Positions 32,575 to 42,610 of a stretch of DNA of 64,000 nt are shown in pieces. The stretch comes from Guadua angustifolia (Eukaryota > Streptophyta > Magnoliopsida > Poales > Poaceae). The notes below the pieces were generated by a model. That model was not told the origin of the DNA. It searched no databases and worked only from the letters and a program-made list of their open reading frames with translations. Position numbers and translations under genes: made by a program. The stretch is taken from positions 16,069,791 through 16,133,790 of the forward strand of contig CM070520.1 in assembly GCA_036346375.1 (NCBI GenBank), written 5' to 3'. The first letter of the stretch is position 1. Each line of letters starts with the position of its first letter.

Positions 32575-35500
32575 ATGGCCAAGCTTGGAAGGAGCACCTT
32601 GTCGTCCGTGAGGATGAAAGAGCTCGAGACCCTGGGGATAGTGGACCCGGTGACATGGCGGTTGCTGGGTGGCGAGACCGAACCACGCCCGAGGGACGAT
32701 GAGATCGTCTGCACCAAGCACTCTGGCGCTCCTTGGCTGCGGACCCGGAGAGCGGGTCGTGGCGGGCGTCCTCTCCAAATTGTGAAATAGAGCTCATCAA
32801 CTTTGTAATGAATTCCATCCTCACGCTCGCCATCTTTTCCCATCTATGCGAGGGATTCCTGGGAATCCTTCCCACCCCCTCGCTGTTCTTTCGCTACTTC
32901 TCCCTCTTTCGCTCCGGGAAGGACCCCGTGGTCGGATGCCTTTACTTCCGACTTCGGGCCGGGCTCAAGTGGTCCTTCCCCAAGTGCGCCGCTCGGGATT
33001 CTCTTGGTCCCTAGTCCGAGCGGTGGTTCTACCTGAAGAAAGGGGAGCATGGGGCTCTGACGTACGAGGGGACCCCGTCACTAAGAAGAAGGAGACCCCT
33101 GAGCCTGAAGATCTCGAGGTCGATGAGGAGGCCATCGCTGCCATACATATCTGTGCCACGCGCGGCCTCACCGGGCAAGCGATCGCCGTCGACTTCCTGC
33201 GGAACCGGGTGTCCCCTCTGCGGAGGAGGGAACACCCGTTCTTTGAGATCACGGGGCGTGACGACTCCACACGCGAGGGCCCGACAGGTAAGTCCTTCGG
33301 CCTCAAAACTCTTGCTCGAACCCATCCTACAGCCTCTCCTGACGGCCCATGTTCTTGCAGCACCGAAGGAGTCCTGGGTTTCTGCCAGGATGTTTGAAAT
33401 GTTCGGGAAGCTGGCGCATGGATACACCCTCGATGATCCGGTCCCGAAGAATGTACTTCGCCGGAAGGCCGAGGTAAGTCGTCCCGACCTCGCCCTTGAT
33501 TCGGACTTTCGCGGAGGCCCTCGACCCACGCATAAGTTTTCGGACCACCGAGGCTGTTTGATCTGACCGGGATCTTGCTCCATGCTTGGCAAGAGCAAAA
33601 CAGAAGGGGAAGAGACCTCCCCAGCAAGGCAAGTCGTCAGGAGGCAAAGAAGCCTCACGTCGAGTGGGGCGACCGTGCCATGGTAAGGATCGACGCTCGA
33701 GCCCCCGAGCTTGTGCTCGTGCTCCTCTTATCGCTTGACATGTCTTCCCCTTTTGCAGCAGCTGAGCGCCGCAGCCGCCGCCAGGCCTTCTAGCCCCCAG
33801 CCGGCTCAAGGCGTCCAAACTCGAACCCCCAGAGCAGCCGCGGCAGAAGGCGCGGACCAGCGGTTCCAAGGCCCAGTCGGGAACGCGGAGCGGGCGCCCT
33901 TGAGCTCGGGCAAGAAGATCCACGCCCGGCCCACCGGCAGAGGCCGGCGACCAGGTAAGCCTTTGGGTTTCTGGACTCGCTCTGCCCATCCTCACGTTTT
34001 TCCGACTTAGCCTATCCTTGCTCGCAGGCCTTGAGCGCCCGAGCTCGAAACTTGCCCAATTTGACAATGGATGTTGTTCAGGACGAGTCCGAGTCCGAGG
34101 AGGAGGAGGATGCTTACATGCTGGCCCCGCGCCGACCCTCAGGTCAAAGGCGCATGTCTACTTGGGCCACGAGCTGGGCCCTTGCCGGCTCGTACGACCA
34201 GGGGCTCGACGACCCGGTCGATGAAGGTCTTCAGCCCGCGATCAGCGAGGATTACAGCTCTGGCGAAGCTGACACCGTCGCTGCCGTCGATCCCTCCGGA
34301 GTTGGCGCGGAGGAAGGCATCCAGGGCGCCTTGGTCGCGGCAGCGGATCCGCCCCAGGATCCCCCGACCTCGACCGTCCTGGACACCACGATCATGGCAG
34401 CACCGGCCACCGAAGATAGCCGCGCCGTGGGAGCACCTCAAGCCGGTCAGCCCGAGGCCGCGTCCGGTGCCGAGGCTGCAGCGCCCTTGTTGCCCGTGCG
34501 GACGGTATTTGTGGAAGACATGTGATGGACCGGTGGTACTCCCCGGGCCGGAGATGGGCGGAGCCCGACCACGGAGGTTGGGCTCGATGTTGTTGATAAC
34601 AACTCTGTCGGAAGCGGACGGGGCCCCAACCGTAGAGGTCGAGCCTGAAGATGCCGCTGCGCCACCCCCAGCCGGAGAGTCGGACCCACCAACCGAGGCG
34701 GTAGGATTCCAAGCCGCCGCCAGCACGTGGACTGAAGGCCTTGGCCACGACGCACCGGTGGAGGTCGAGGTCGACCCCAGCCCTGGAGCGCTGGGCGAAG
34801 AGGTCGAGATCGACCGCGCTTGAATCGGCAAGGACGAAAGAGTTTACCCGTGCACGCGTCGAGAACCGTCTCCGCGAGGTAAGGGATCCCCTCGCATGCC
34901 CTGCAACATGCCAAGTCGAGTTTTCTCGCAAACTTCTCACCTGGGCCACTTTTCTTGTCTTCTAAGGTGATCGGCAGCGTCACCCGAGGGCTACAAGGTC
35001 TCCACGAGCATGCCGACGTGCTCAAGGGAATCTTGGACGTGGTGGAAACGCGGGAGGCCGAGCGCGCCAAGCTCTGCACGACCATCGAGGTCGACGAGCG
35101 AGCTCGGCGCAGTGAACAAGGAGCTCAACGACCTTCACCGAGACGATGGTGGCGCGGTGGCCTGTGCGCCAAGCTCGAGCAAACCAGGTCTTCCGAGCGC
35201 GATCACGGCTTCAAAGCCATTGAGCAAGAACAGGCTGGGACGACCAAGGCGCTCGAGGCGCTTGAGACCGAGCGCGCCAAGGTAGAGTCACTTGAGAAGG
35301 CCGCCGCAGAGCGAGCCACCGCCTCGACCCAAGCGCTCGCCGATGAGCGCACCAAGGTTGAGGCATTGGAGAAGGCTTCTACCGTGCAAACGTCATCCTC
35401 GCCAGCGTCCCCAGCCGGAAGCCAAGATCGCGGAGTTGGAGGAGAAGCTTGGGCGTGCCCGAGGGTGGTGGCATGCGCCTCGCTCAACTCAAGGCAGCGT

Positions 35501-35610
35501 CGCCGAGCCGTGGACACCGCCAATGAGCTCTCAACCTTGCGGGCTAAGGTAGCGAGCTCGAGCAAGAAAGCTCACCGCGAGATGGCGGACTGTAATTTTA
35601 CCCTCCTACC
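32575..35610 (+). pseudogene. Antisense multi-exon gene of Tat element 1 (PF04195-like N-terminal region, coiled-coil C-terminal region)
   Basis: It runs opposite to gag-pol, between pol and the 3' LTR. ATG at 32575 begins MAKLGRSTLSSVRMKELETL. After a frame break near 32790 comes VMNSILTLAIFSHLCEGFLG, typical of the protein family annotated as putative gypsy-type transposon (PF04195). Five GTAAG donors are visible (33288, 33474, 33681, 33955, 34879). For four of them a nearby AG acceptor gives short introns: 33288-33360, 33681-33758, 33955-34027 and 34879-34968. Exon pieces include REHPFFEITGRDDSTREGP, an acidic ESESEEEEDAY stretch, and a coiled-coil-like region rich in E/K/A heptads (35020-35600: VESLEKAAAERATASTQALA). 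The frame breaks suggest decay. The function in Tat elements is unknown. Confidence 0.65.
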
Positions 35611-35619
35611 GTCCTGTAA

Positions 35620-36217
35620 AAACGCTATGAAATTTTATGATAGAACTACGTTACTTTTGGGTGCCAAAGGTCCTGTCCCGCTTTGAAGTTCGTAGTCGAG
35701 GATGTTTGGAATTCGCCTTTCTTGCTTTTGCTCGTGCCTGTGGAGGTCGCTTTTGGTAGTATGCCTGCCACCGGCCCGTTGGGTCAAGGCGAAACAACGC
35801 CGACCTTGGGCACAAGACTTAGACGCGAGCAAGCGACCGTGACTGCGTAGTTGAGAAAAAAGGGTCCACGGAGAAAAAAAACATAATGAGCGAACTTTAA
35901 GCGAGTTAGTCACATCCGACTAACGTTCGAACCCGGCCGTGACCACGAAGCGCTTAATGATCAAAGCTGCGGGGCTTTTAGATCGAGCCCCCAGGCGCGG
36001 TGGTGGTGGATTGCGAAGAGATAAACTTACATTTAGCTCGACCACCGGGGGTGAACATAGAGCTCGCGACGCTCAGACCAAAGGCGAGTGCACTGTGTAA
36101 GAAGGTCGTGGTCGAGAAGAGGTTACGGACAATGATAACTTTGCAATCACAGGCGAAGAAAAGACAAGAATGGTGAGAATCAAAGAACAGCTTTATTGAA
36201 ATTTAAAGGTATAGAGA
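35620..36217. other. Spacer between antisense gene and pol of Tat element 1
   Basis: Non-coding stretch between the end of the coiled-coil frame and the pol stop at 36218-36220. No motif stands out. Confidence 0.5.
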
Positions 36218-39200
36218 TTACACATAAAACTTCCGAAGCTGATCTATATTCCACGAGCTAGAGAGCTCTCTGCCATCGGGCATCGCTAGCCGGTAAGCCC
36301 CCGTGCGATTTGTTGAAACGACTCTATAGGGGCCCTCCCACCGTGGGGATAACTTGTTGGTGTTGGACGAGCTCTGGATTCGTCTTAGAGCTAGATCCCC
36401 AACAAGGAGCTTCCTAGGTCGTCCGGCCAAGACGCATGTCTGCGAAGAGCTTGCGGTGTCGTTGATCGTGGCGATGCACGGCATCTTACTTCTTCCGCGA
36501 GGTAAGGTCGAGAGACCGTTCTTGCTTTCGAGGTCGGCGTGGTCGACCGAGTGACCTAGTGGAGCCAGCGTCACCTCGGGGGACGGGGCGGCCGGTACCA
36601 AACACGGTTTGGAAGGGTGTGGACCTGTTGCTCGGTATTTGTGGTGCGAATGGACCATAAGACGGTGGGAAGCTCGTCCACCCAGGTCTTCTTAGTAGCG
36701 TTCGAGCTCATCTGCGACTCGCTTCTTGACGCCTTGAACGATCTGTCCGTTGGCGCGTTCTGCTGCTCCGTTGCTCTAAGGGTGAGCCACCGAGGCAAAG
36801 CACACTTTGGTGTTGAGGTCTTCACAAAATTCCTGGAATAGTTCACTGGTAAACTGGGTACCATTGTCAGTGATAATTCTGCATGGAACCCCGTACCTGG
36901 TGACCACGAACAAGCGGAAAAAACGAACAGCTGCTCGAGCAGTGATGGTCGAGACTGGTTCAACTTCGATCCACTTGGTGAAGGTGTCGATGGCCACGAA
37001 CAGGAACTTCTTTCCTCCGACCCACTGAGGAAAAGGGCCGAGGATATCCAGCCCCCAGGTCGAGAAAGGCCAGGCGAGCGGGATGGTCTAAAGGGCGTAG
37101 GCCGGCTGGTGCGACTTCTTGGCGTGGAACTGACATGCTCGGCTGGTGCGGACAATACCACGAGCATCCTGAAGCGCCGTTGGCCAGTAGTACCCCATAC
37201 GGAAGGCTTTGCTGACCATTGTCCTGTATGAAGAGTGAGCTCCACAGAGGCCTGAGTGAATGTCGTTTAATAGGTACTTACCCTCCTCTGTGGTAATGCA
37301 CCGAGTCAGAATGTCGGAAACATTCCGTCTATAGAATTTGCCGTCCACAAGCGTGTACAAGCTTGTTAAATCGCTGATCTGCTCCTCTCGGCGGTCGGGC
37401 GATGATCGCCCTTGCCGACAAGCGTGGATGGGCTCGGCCCAGGAGGGAATACCTTCCACCGCTGCGAGCATGACCTCTGAGGGAGATCGACCAGACGCCC
37501 GCCGTCTCGAGATGACGTCGGGAGGGATCTCGTCATCGGAGGAGCCGAGCTTGGAGAGGGAGTCGGCTGGCGTTGTCCCTCTGAGGATGTGCTTGAGTTC
37601 AAGTTCGGAACCATTTCTCCATCTTGCGTGCCTCGGCGAGTACTTTGCCATCAAGTCTCCCGAGCACCGATAGTCCTTGTTGAGCCCGGTTGATGGCGGT
37701 AGGGAGTCGCCCTTCACGATCAGCCGGCATACGCCCAAGGCCTTGCACGCTCGTAAGCCCGCCAGGAGAGCTTCGTACTCTGCCACGTTGTTGGTCGCCG
37801 GGAACCCAAAACGAACTACGTACCTCAACCGAGTCATTGCGGTAAGAATAAGAATCGGCCCGGCGCTTGAAGGGCTGTGAGCCGTCGAAGAACATAATCG
37901 AGGCTTCTCCTCCTCGGCCCGAGTTCAGAGGCGGGTTACAGCGTTTGCTCGACCACGAAGTCGGCGAGCACTTGCGACTTGATGGCCGTTCGAGCCACGA
38001 CCTGGACGTCGAACGCCGCCAGCTCCATAGCCCACTTGGCTATTCGCCCGCGCTATGCAGGTTCATAAAATGTCCCCGGCGGAAGTTGCTCGGGGCGACC
38101 ACGAGTCGCTGGAAGTAGTGTCGAAGCTTGGCGAAGCCATGAGGAGGGCATCTGACAACTTCGTACTGTGGGTAGCGCTCCTTCGGACCGTGCAAGACCT
38201 CACCGCGTAGTAGATCGGTGTCTTTGTTGTGACCCCGCTCGACCATCGGGACAATGGCGGCGGCAGGTGGTGGTGGCATGAGTAGAAGCAATAACCTTCG
38301 CCAGTTGCGAGTCGTAAGTAGGGGCGGGGATAGCGGGTATACCTTCAACTCGTCGAAGGACAGCTGCGCCTCTGGAGTCCATTGAAGCCCCGTGCTTCGC
38401 GAGGTTCGAAAAATGGGAGCCCACACTGAGAGCCTCGAAATGAACTGCTTGAGGCGGCCATGCGGCGGTGAGGCTCTGCACCTGCTTGATCGAGGCGAGC
38501 GCCATCTTCTCGATCGCCTCGATCTTCTCGGGTTCGGACCAACCCCGAGCCCCGATCATGTAGCCGAGTACCTTCCCGACCAGCGCCCGAACCGCACTTC
38601 TCGGGTTGAGCTTGATCTTGTGCTGTTCGGGTTGGCGAAGGTTTCCTCGAGTCGCATAAGCGTGGTCGCCCTCGGAGGGGCTCTTAGCGATGATGTCGTC
38701 CACGTAGACCTCAAGGTTCCGCCCGATCTGCGGCTCGAGCGTCCTAGTCATCGAGCTGAACGTGGCCCCGCATTCGCGAGACCAAGCGACATGGTCGTGT
38801 AGCAATAGGTGCCAAATGGCGTGATGAAGGCATCTTGCTCTCATCGTCAACCGCCCGGCTTGATCGGTGGTATCGATAAGCGTCCAAAAGCTCGGCATTT
38901 TGGTGTTTGCGGTGGAGTCGACGATCTGGTCGATCTTGCGGAAGAGGAAGTTGTCCTTGAGCGGGCCGAGTTCAACCCCGTATGGTCGACGCACATTCTA
39001 CACTTCCCGCCTTTCTTCTGAACGATGACCGGGTTGGCCAGCCACTCGGAGTAGTCGATCTCACAGATGAAGCCGGCCTTCAAAAGCTTATCGAGGTTCT
39101 CCTTGATGACCGCGACCTTCTTTGGGGAGAAGCGACGCAGCTTCTGGCGCACAGGTCGAGAGTCGGATCTCACCTGCAATTTGTGCTCGATCACCTCTCT

Positions 39201-39640
39201 CGGGACACCGGGCATGTCCGCGGGCTCCCAAGCGAAAATACCCTTGTTGGCACGAAGGAAGGTGACGAGCTCGAGTTCCTATTTGGAACCCAGCTCGGCC
39301 GAGACGTGGACGCACTTGGTCGGGTCACCCTCCTCGAGCGGCACGGCCTTCGTCGCCCCGCTGGGCTGGATTGCCGCCCTCTGCCGGGCGTTCTTCTCCG
39401 TCACCTCCGGACCTCGCTGGGGCAGCATGCCAGCAAGAGCCAAGGCCTTGGTCTCGCAGCCATGTGCCGCCTGCAGGTCGCCTCGCACGGTGATGACGCC
39501 GTTGGGGCCAGGCAGCTTCATGCATCGATGGCCATAATGGTTGGCCGCCATGAACTTGACCAAGGCGGGCCGCGCCGTGGATGGCGTTATGCGGAGGTCA
39601 CCCTCGACCACCTCGAAGGTGATCATTTCGGTCTGAAATT
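36218..39640 (-). pseudogene. pol: pol region of Tat element 1 (RT, RNase H, integrase)
   Basis: Read on the minus strand in several frames. RT: KLLKAGFICEIDYSEWLANP and KGGKCRMCVDHTGLN near 38950-39120, with catalytic YVDD at 38695-38706. RNase H: NNVAEYEALLAGLRACKALG near 37740-37800. Integrase: His/Cys region near 37100-37280, core AIDTFTKWIE and IITDNGTQFTS near 36870-36995, an AERANGQ segment with the likely catalytic Glu near 36750, and C-terminal SPRWEGPYRV to NIDQLRKFYV before TAA at 36218. Frames change repeatedly and a TAG interrupts the integrase just before SNGAAERANG. The polyprotein is non-functional. Confidence 0.9.
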
Positions 39641-41876
39641 ATCGAGCCAGCCCGAAGGTAGCAGGCAAGACCACGCCCCAAGGGATGGTCGAGCTCCGGG
39701 GCGATCGAAGAAGGGTATGGTGATGCCCTTGACCTTTGTGGGGGAATCTGCATCCGGTCGGCGCTCTTACTGCGACAAGTTAAAGAGCTACCGCCATCGA
39801 CCATGGCGCGTCCGACCATGGTATTGCTGATGGTCGGGGTCACGACCAAGGCGGTCTTCAGATCTCGAGCCATACCTTGGATAGCGTCCTCTGGGGAGAA
39901 GGTGATGGTGGCCCCAGTCCATTTGCAGTGTTGCTCGATGGGCTTCCCAGCGGCGACCTGGTAGATGGTCCGTGCGGCGGCCTTGACCTCGCGCCTGGAC
40001 TGATAAGCCGTCGAACCGCCGAAGATGACATCGATCCGGCGCTCGCCTTGCTGGAACTCCAGATCGAGGTCGTCGTGCTCCGAGCCAGCGTTCACCCTGT
40101 CGGGTTGGTCGCCAGCCTTCGGGAGCTCGGGCATTTCGCCTCGCCCGTCATAGAAAGCTTCCAGCTTGCCCTGCCAAGCCCTGCAGGTTCGCAGGTCGTG
40201 GCCGGCTGTCCTGTGAAAAAAGCAAAACTTCGCCTCGTTAAATCCAGGACGTCGGGGCCCAGACCGCCGGCCTTCCTTCTGGGGCTGGCCCTGCGCTTGA
40301 CGAGACTGAGGCCGACCTTGGCGAGGTCGGGTCCCATCCCGAGCTTGATCTCGGACCTCGAGGACCTCGCGCTGGCCGTCTGCCGAAACGATCACCCGCG
40401 GCAGACATCTCCTGGTCTTGCGATCGCGCTTCCGCTTCTTGGTGGCGGCGCCTTGGTCGGCGCCTTTGGAATTGGACGGACCTGCCTCCGTAGGATTCAG
40501 ACCAAGCTTGCCTTGGTCGTAGTCGCGTTTCCAGCGGACGGCGTCGTCCGCATCCGCATACCGTTCCGCCATGCGAAACAGTTTGTTGACGCTAAGCCTC
40601 GACATGATCTCCAGGTCCTCGGTAAGGCGCCGGTCGCGGACACCAAACTTGAAGGCTTTGACGACAGCCTCATCGGAGATGCTCGGGATCAGATTCCTTG
40701 TGCGGATAAATCGCCGCACGAAGTCACGAAGTGGTTCAGCTTTGCCCTGGATGACGCGATCCAGGTCCTTCTCCCTCCCCGGCCGCTCGTAACAACTCTG
40801 GAAGTTGGAGCAGAGGGCGCTCTGGATTTGGTGCCACGACCTGAAGGAACCAGGCTTCTGGTTGAAGAGCCAGGTCCGTGCGGCGCCGTCCAAGACGGTC
40901 GAGAGGTAATTGGCCATGACGAGCTCGTCGCCCCCGGCCGCCAGGATAGCGGTCGAGTAGATGGACAGGAACTCGTCGGGGGTTTTTGGTCCCATCAAAG
41001 CGCTCGATCAACATGGGCTTGAACCGAGCTGGCCAGCGCACGCGACGAAGGTCGTGGGAGTACGCCACGCAGCCGTAAGCCGGGATGGGTGCGCGCCGAG
41101 TGTGGTCGTCGCCGACAAGGTCTTCACTGCTGTACGACTTCGAGTCTAGGCTGCCCCGGCGGCCCAATCTTCGGCGAGATCGACCATGGCGCCGAACGCA
41201 GGAGTCGCTGGGAGATAGCGCGGTGGTCTGCCTGCAGCGACACAGGCGGGCGTCGGGAGAGACCCGGACCAGCGGCGGTCGGCCTTGAGCTTGTGTGCTT
41301 CGGCTCGCGCCCGACCATGCCCGGGTTAGTGCCCGTGGGACGGCGCCGTGGCGGCGTCAGAGTCACATCCCGAGAGCGCTGCTGAGGTGAAGGCGCCTCA
41401 CGCCAGGGAGACGATTGACGGGTGCCTTGGCGATGACGCGACGAGTTGCCCGCTGCTCCTCGAGGAGGGTCACTGGCGGTGGCTTTGGTCTGCGGAGGAA
41501 TGACCTCGGTCATTGCGGTCGTCGAGTTCTTCGACGGGCTCGGCCAAACTCGACTTTGCCCTATCGGGATCAACCATGATCCGGGCGATAAGCGTAGTCG
41601 TTCTCTGAAGGAAATGCAGGATGCCAGATAGCGCCGCCTTTCTTCTCTGGTCCTCCGTCGGAGGCGATTATGCTGATTGATCGCGACGTGCACCATCCGG
41701 CGGGCGTCCTAGGGAGTCTGCGGGTCACGATCATCTGCCGTCGCGCCCGCGCCAAGGCTGTCCGCCATCAAGACGTGCTGCTCGCGTGGTGGTGGAGAGG
41801 GCGAAAACAGGGACGCGGAGTCGGAGACCGCGCCCGAACCCACGCTTGAAGAATGTCCATGAGTGGAGCGCGCCAT
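39598..41876 (-). pseudogene. gag: gag-protease region of Tat element 1
   Basis: A likely start is ATG at 41876 (MARSTHGHSSSVGSG). An in-frame TAG lies at 41709-41711, the frame shifts between about 41170 and 41120, and an extra A in an A-run near 40985 shifts it again after ERFDGT. The longest open part (to 39598) contains the Tat gag core ANYLSTVLDGAARTWLFNQK, an FCFFHRTAGHDLRTC zinc-knuckle-like motif and the aspartic protease signature MVDGGSS (39786-39809 region). Gag packages the RNA and the protease processes the polyprotein. With one stop and two frameshifts this copy cannot make full-length protein. Confidence 0.88.
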
Positions 41877-41922
41877 GCTCCCGAGATCTTGGAGTTTTTC
41901 CTGCGAGTGAGAGAAGCAAACG

Positions 41923-41941
41923 GGCCCCACAGTGGGCGCCA
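41923..41941 (-). other. Primer-binding site of Tat element 1
   Basis: Minus-strand TGGCGCCCACTGTGGGGCC begins two bases inside the 5' LTR. This is the usual position and sequence type for minus-strand priming in Tat elements of grasses. Confidence 0.8.
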
Positions 41942-41943
41942 GC

Positions 41944-42610
41944 TGTCGACGATCGGGATCGTCAACCACAATAAATGAGATGGCGGTTAGTGTGATACGG
42001 GACCCGAACTGCGCTTCGCTCAAACGGAGGAATGGAGTGGACGTGTCGTGGTCGGAGCAAGACGTCAACGAGCGTGGGATAGAAGTTTATACTGGTTCGA
42101 GCCCCTGTGAAGGTAATAGCTCTACTCCAGTCGCCTTGCGGCGGTGATTTTTGCTATATCGGTGTACAGGGACGTGTTTACAGCTCAAGTCAACAATGGT
42201 GATTTCTAGCTCGAGCTATGGTGTGTACTGTTGTTGTCGTCCCCCTTCTGCGTTGTGCATCTCCAGCTTTTATACCTCCCCCTCTGCGTAACCGTCGGGA
42301 GAAATCTTCGGATCGTGGCCTTCATGCGCATTGAGAGCCGTTTGTAACCGTTCCGGGCTTGCCGCGCACTCCTGCACTACTCCACGACGCCACGTCACGG
42401 TAATTGCCTAGTAAATGCACGTGCCGAGATCCAAGGAAATAGCGACCCGAGCAAAGGCTAGCCCGCACCCGAGGTCGTGCGGGGCTCGAGGTCGAGGTCG
42501 TGCGTACTCGAGGGCTGAGATGCCCAATAGAACAAGGCGTGGCCGGGGGCCCCGAGCTAAGCGCGTTATTTGTCTTGTTGACCGGCCAAAGGGTTGTCCA
42601 GCCCCCGACA
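41944..42610 (-). repeat. 5' LTR of Tat element 1
   Basis: On the minus strand it starts TGTCGGGGGCTGGACAACC and ends CGATCGTCGACA, 667 bp. It has a small GTCGAGGTCGTGC-type duplication near 42476-42506 that is absent from the other LTR. Confidence 0.92.

Larger units (their letters stand above)
31494..42610 (-). mobile_element. Tat-lineage Ty3/gypsy retrotransposon (element 1), 11.1 kb
   Basis: Flanked by TTAAG at 31489-31493 and 42611-42615. Order on the minus strand: 5' LTR, primer-binding site, gag, protease, RT, RNase H, integrase, a 4-kb region with an antisense gene, polypurine tract, 3' LTR. RT precedes RNase H and integrase, as in Ty3/gypsy; the gag, protease (DGGSS) and integrase C-terminal motifs are of Tat type. 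All protein genes carry stops and frameshifts. The two LTRs differ at scattered bases and by indels, so the insertion is not very recent. Confidence 0.92.

Noticed and set aside
32244..34067. Long minus-strand frames (199, 220, 209 and 246 codons)
   Set aside because: They are opposite the spliced antisense gene exons, which have a recognisable domain and splice signals; the minus frames have no motif.
38982..39830. 282-codon plus-strand frame
   Set aside because: It lies opposite the RT start and protease-RT linker of Tat element 1, so it is a shadow frame.
39877..41022. 381-codon plus-strand frame
   Set aside because: It is the complement of the Tat gag region on the minus strand, which has clear gag and protease motifs; the plus frame shows no motif and is a GC-rich shadow.
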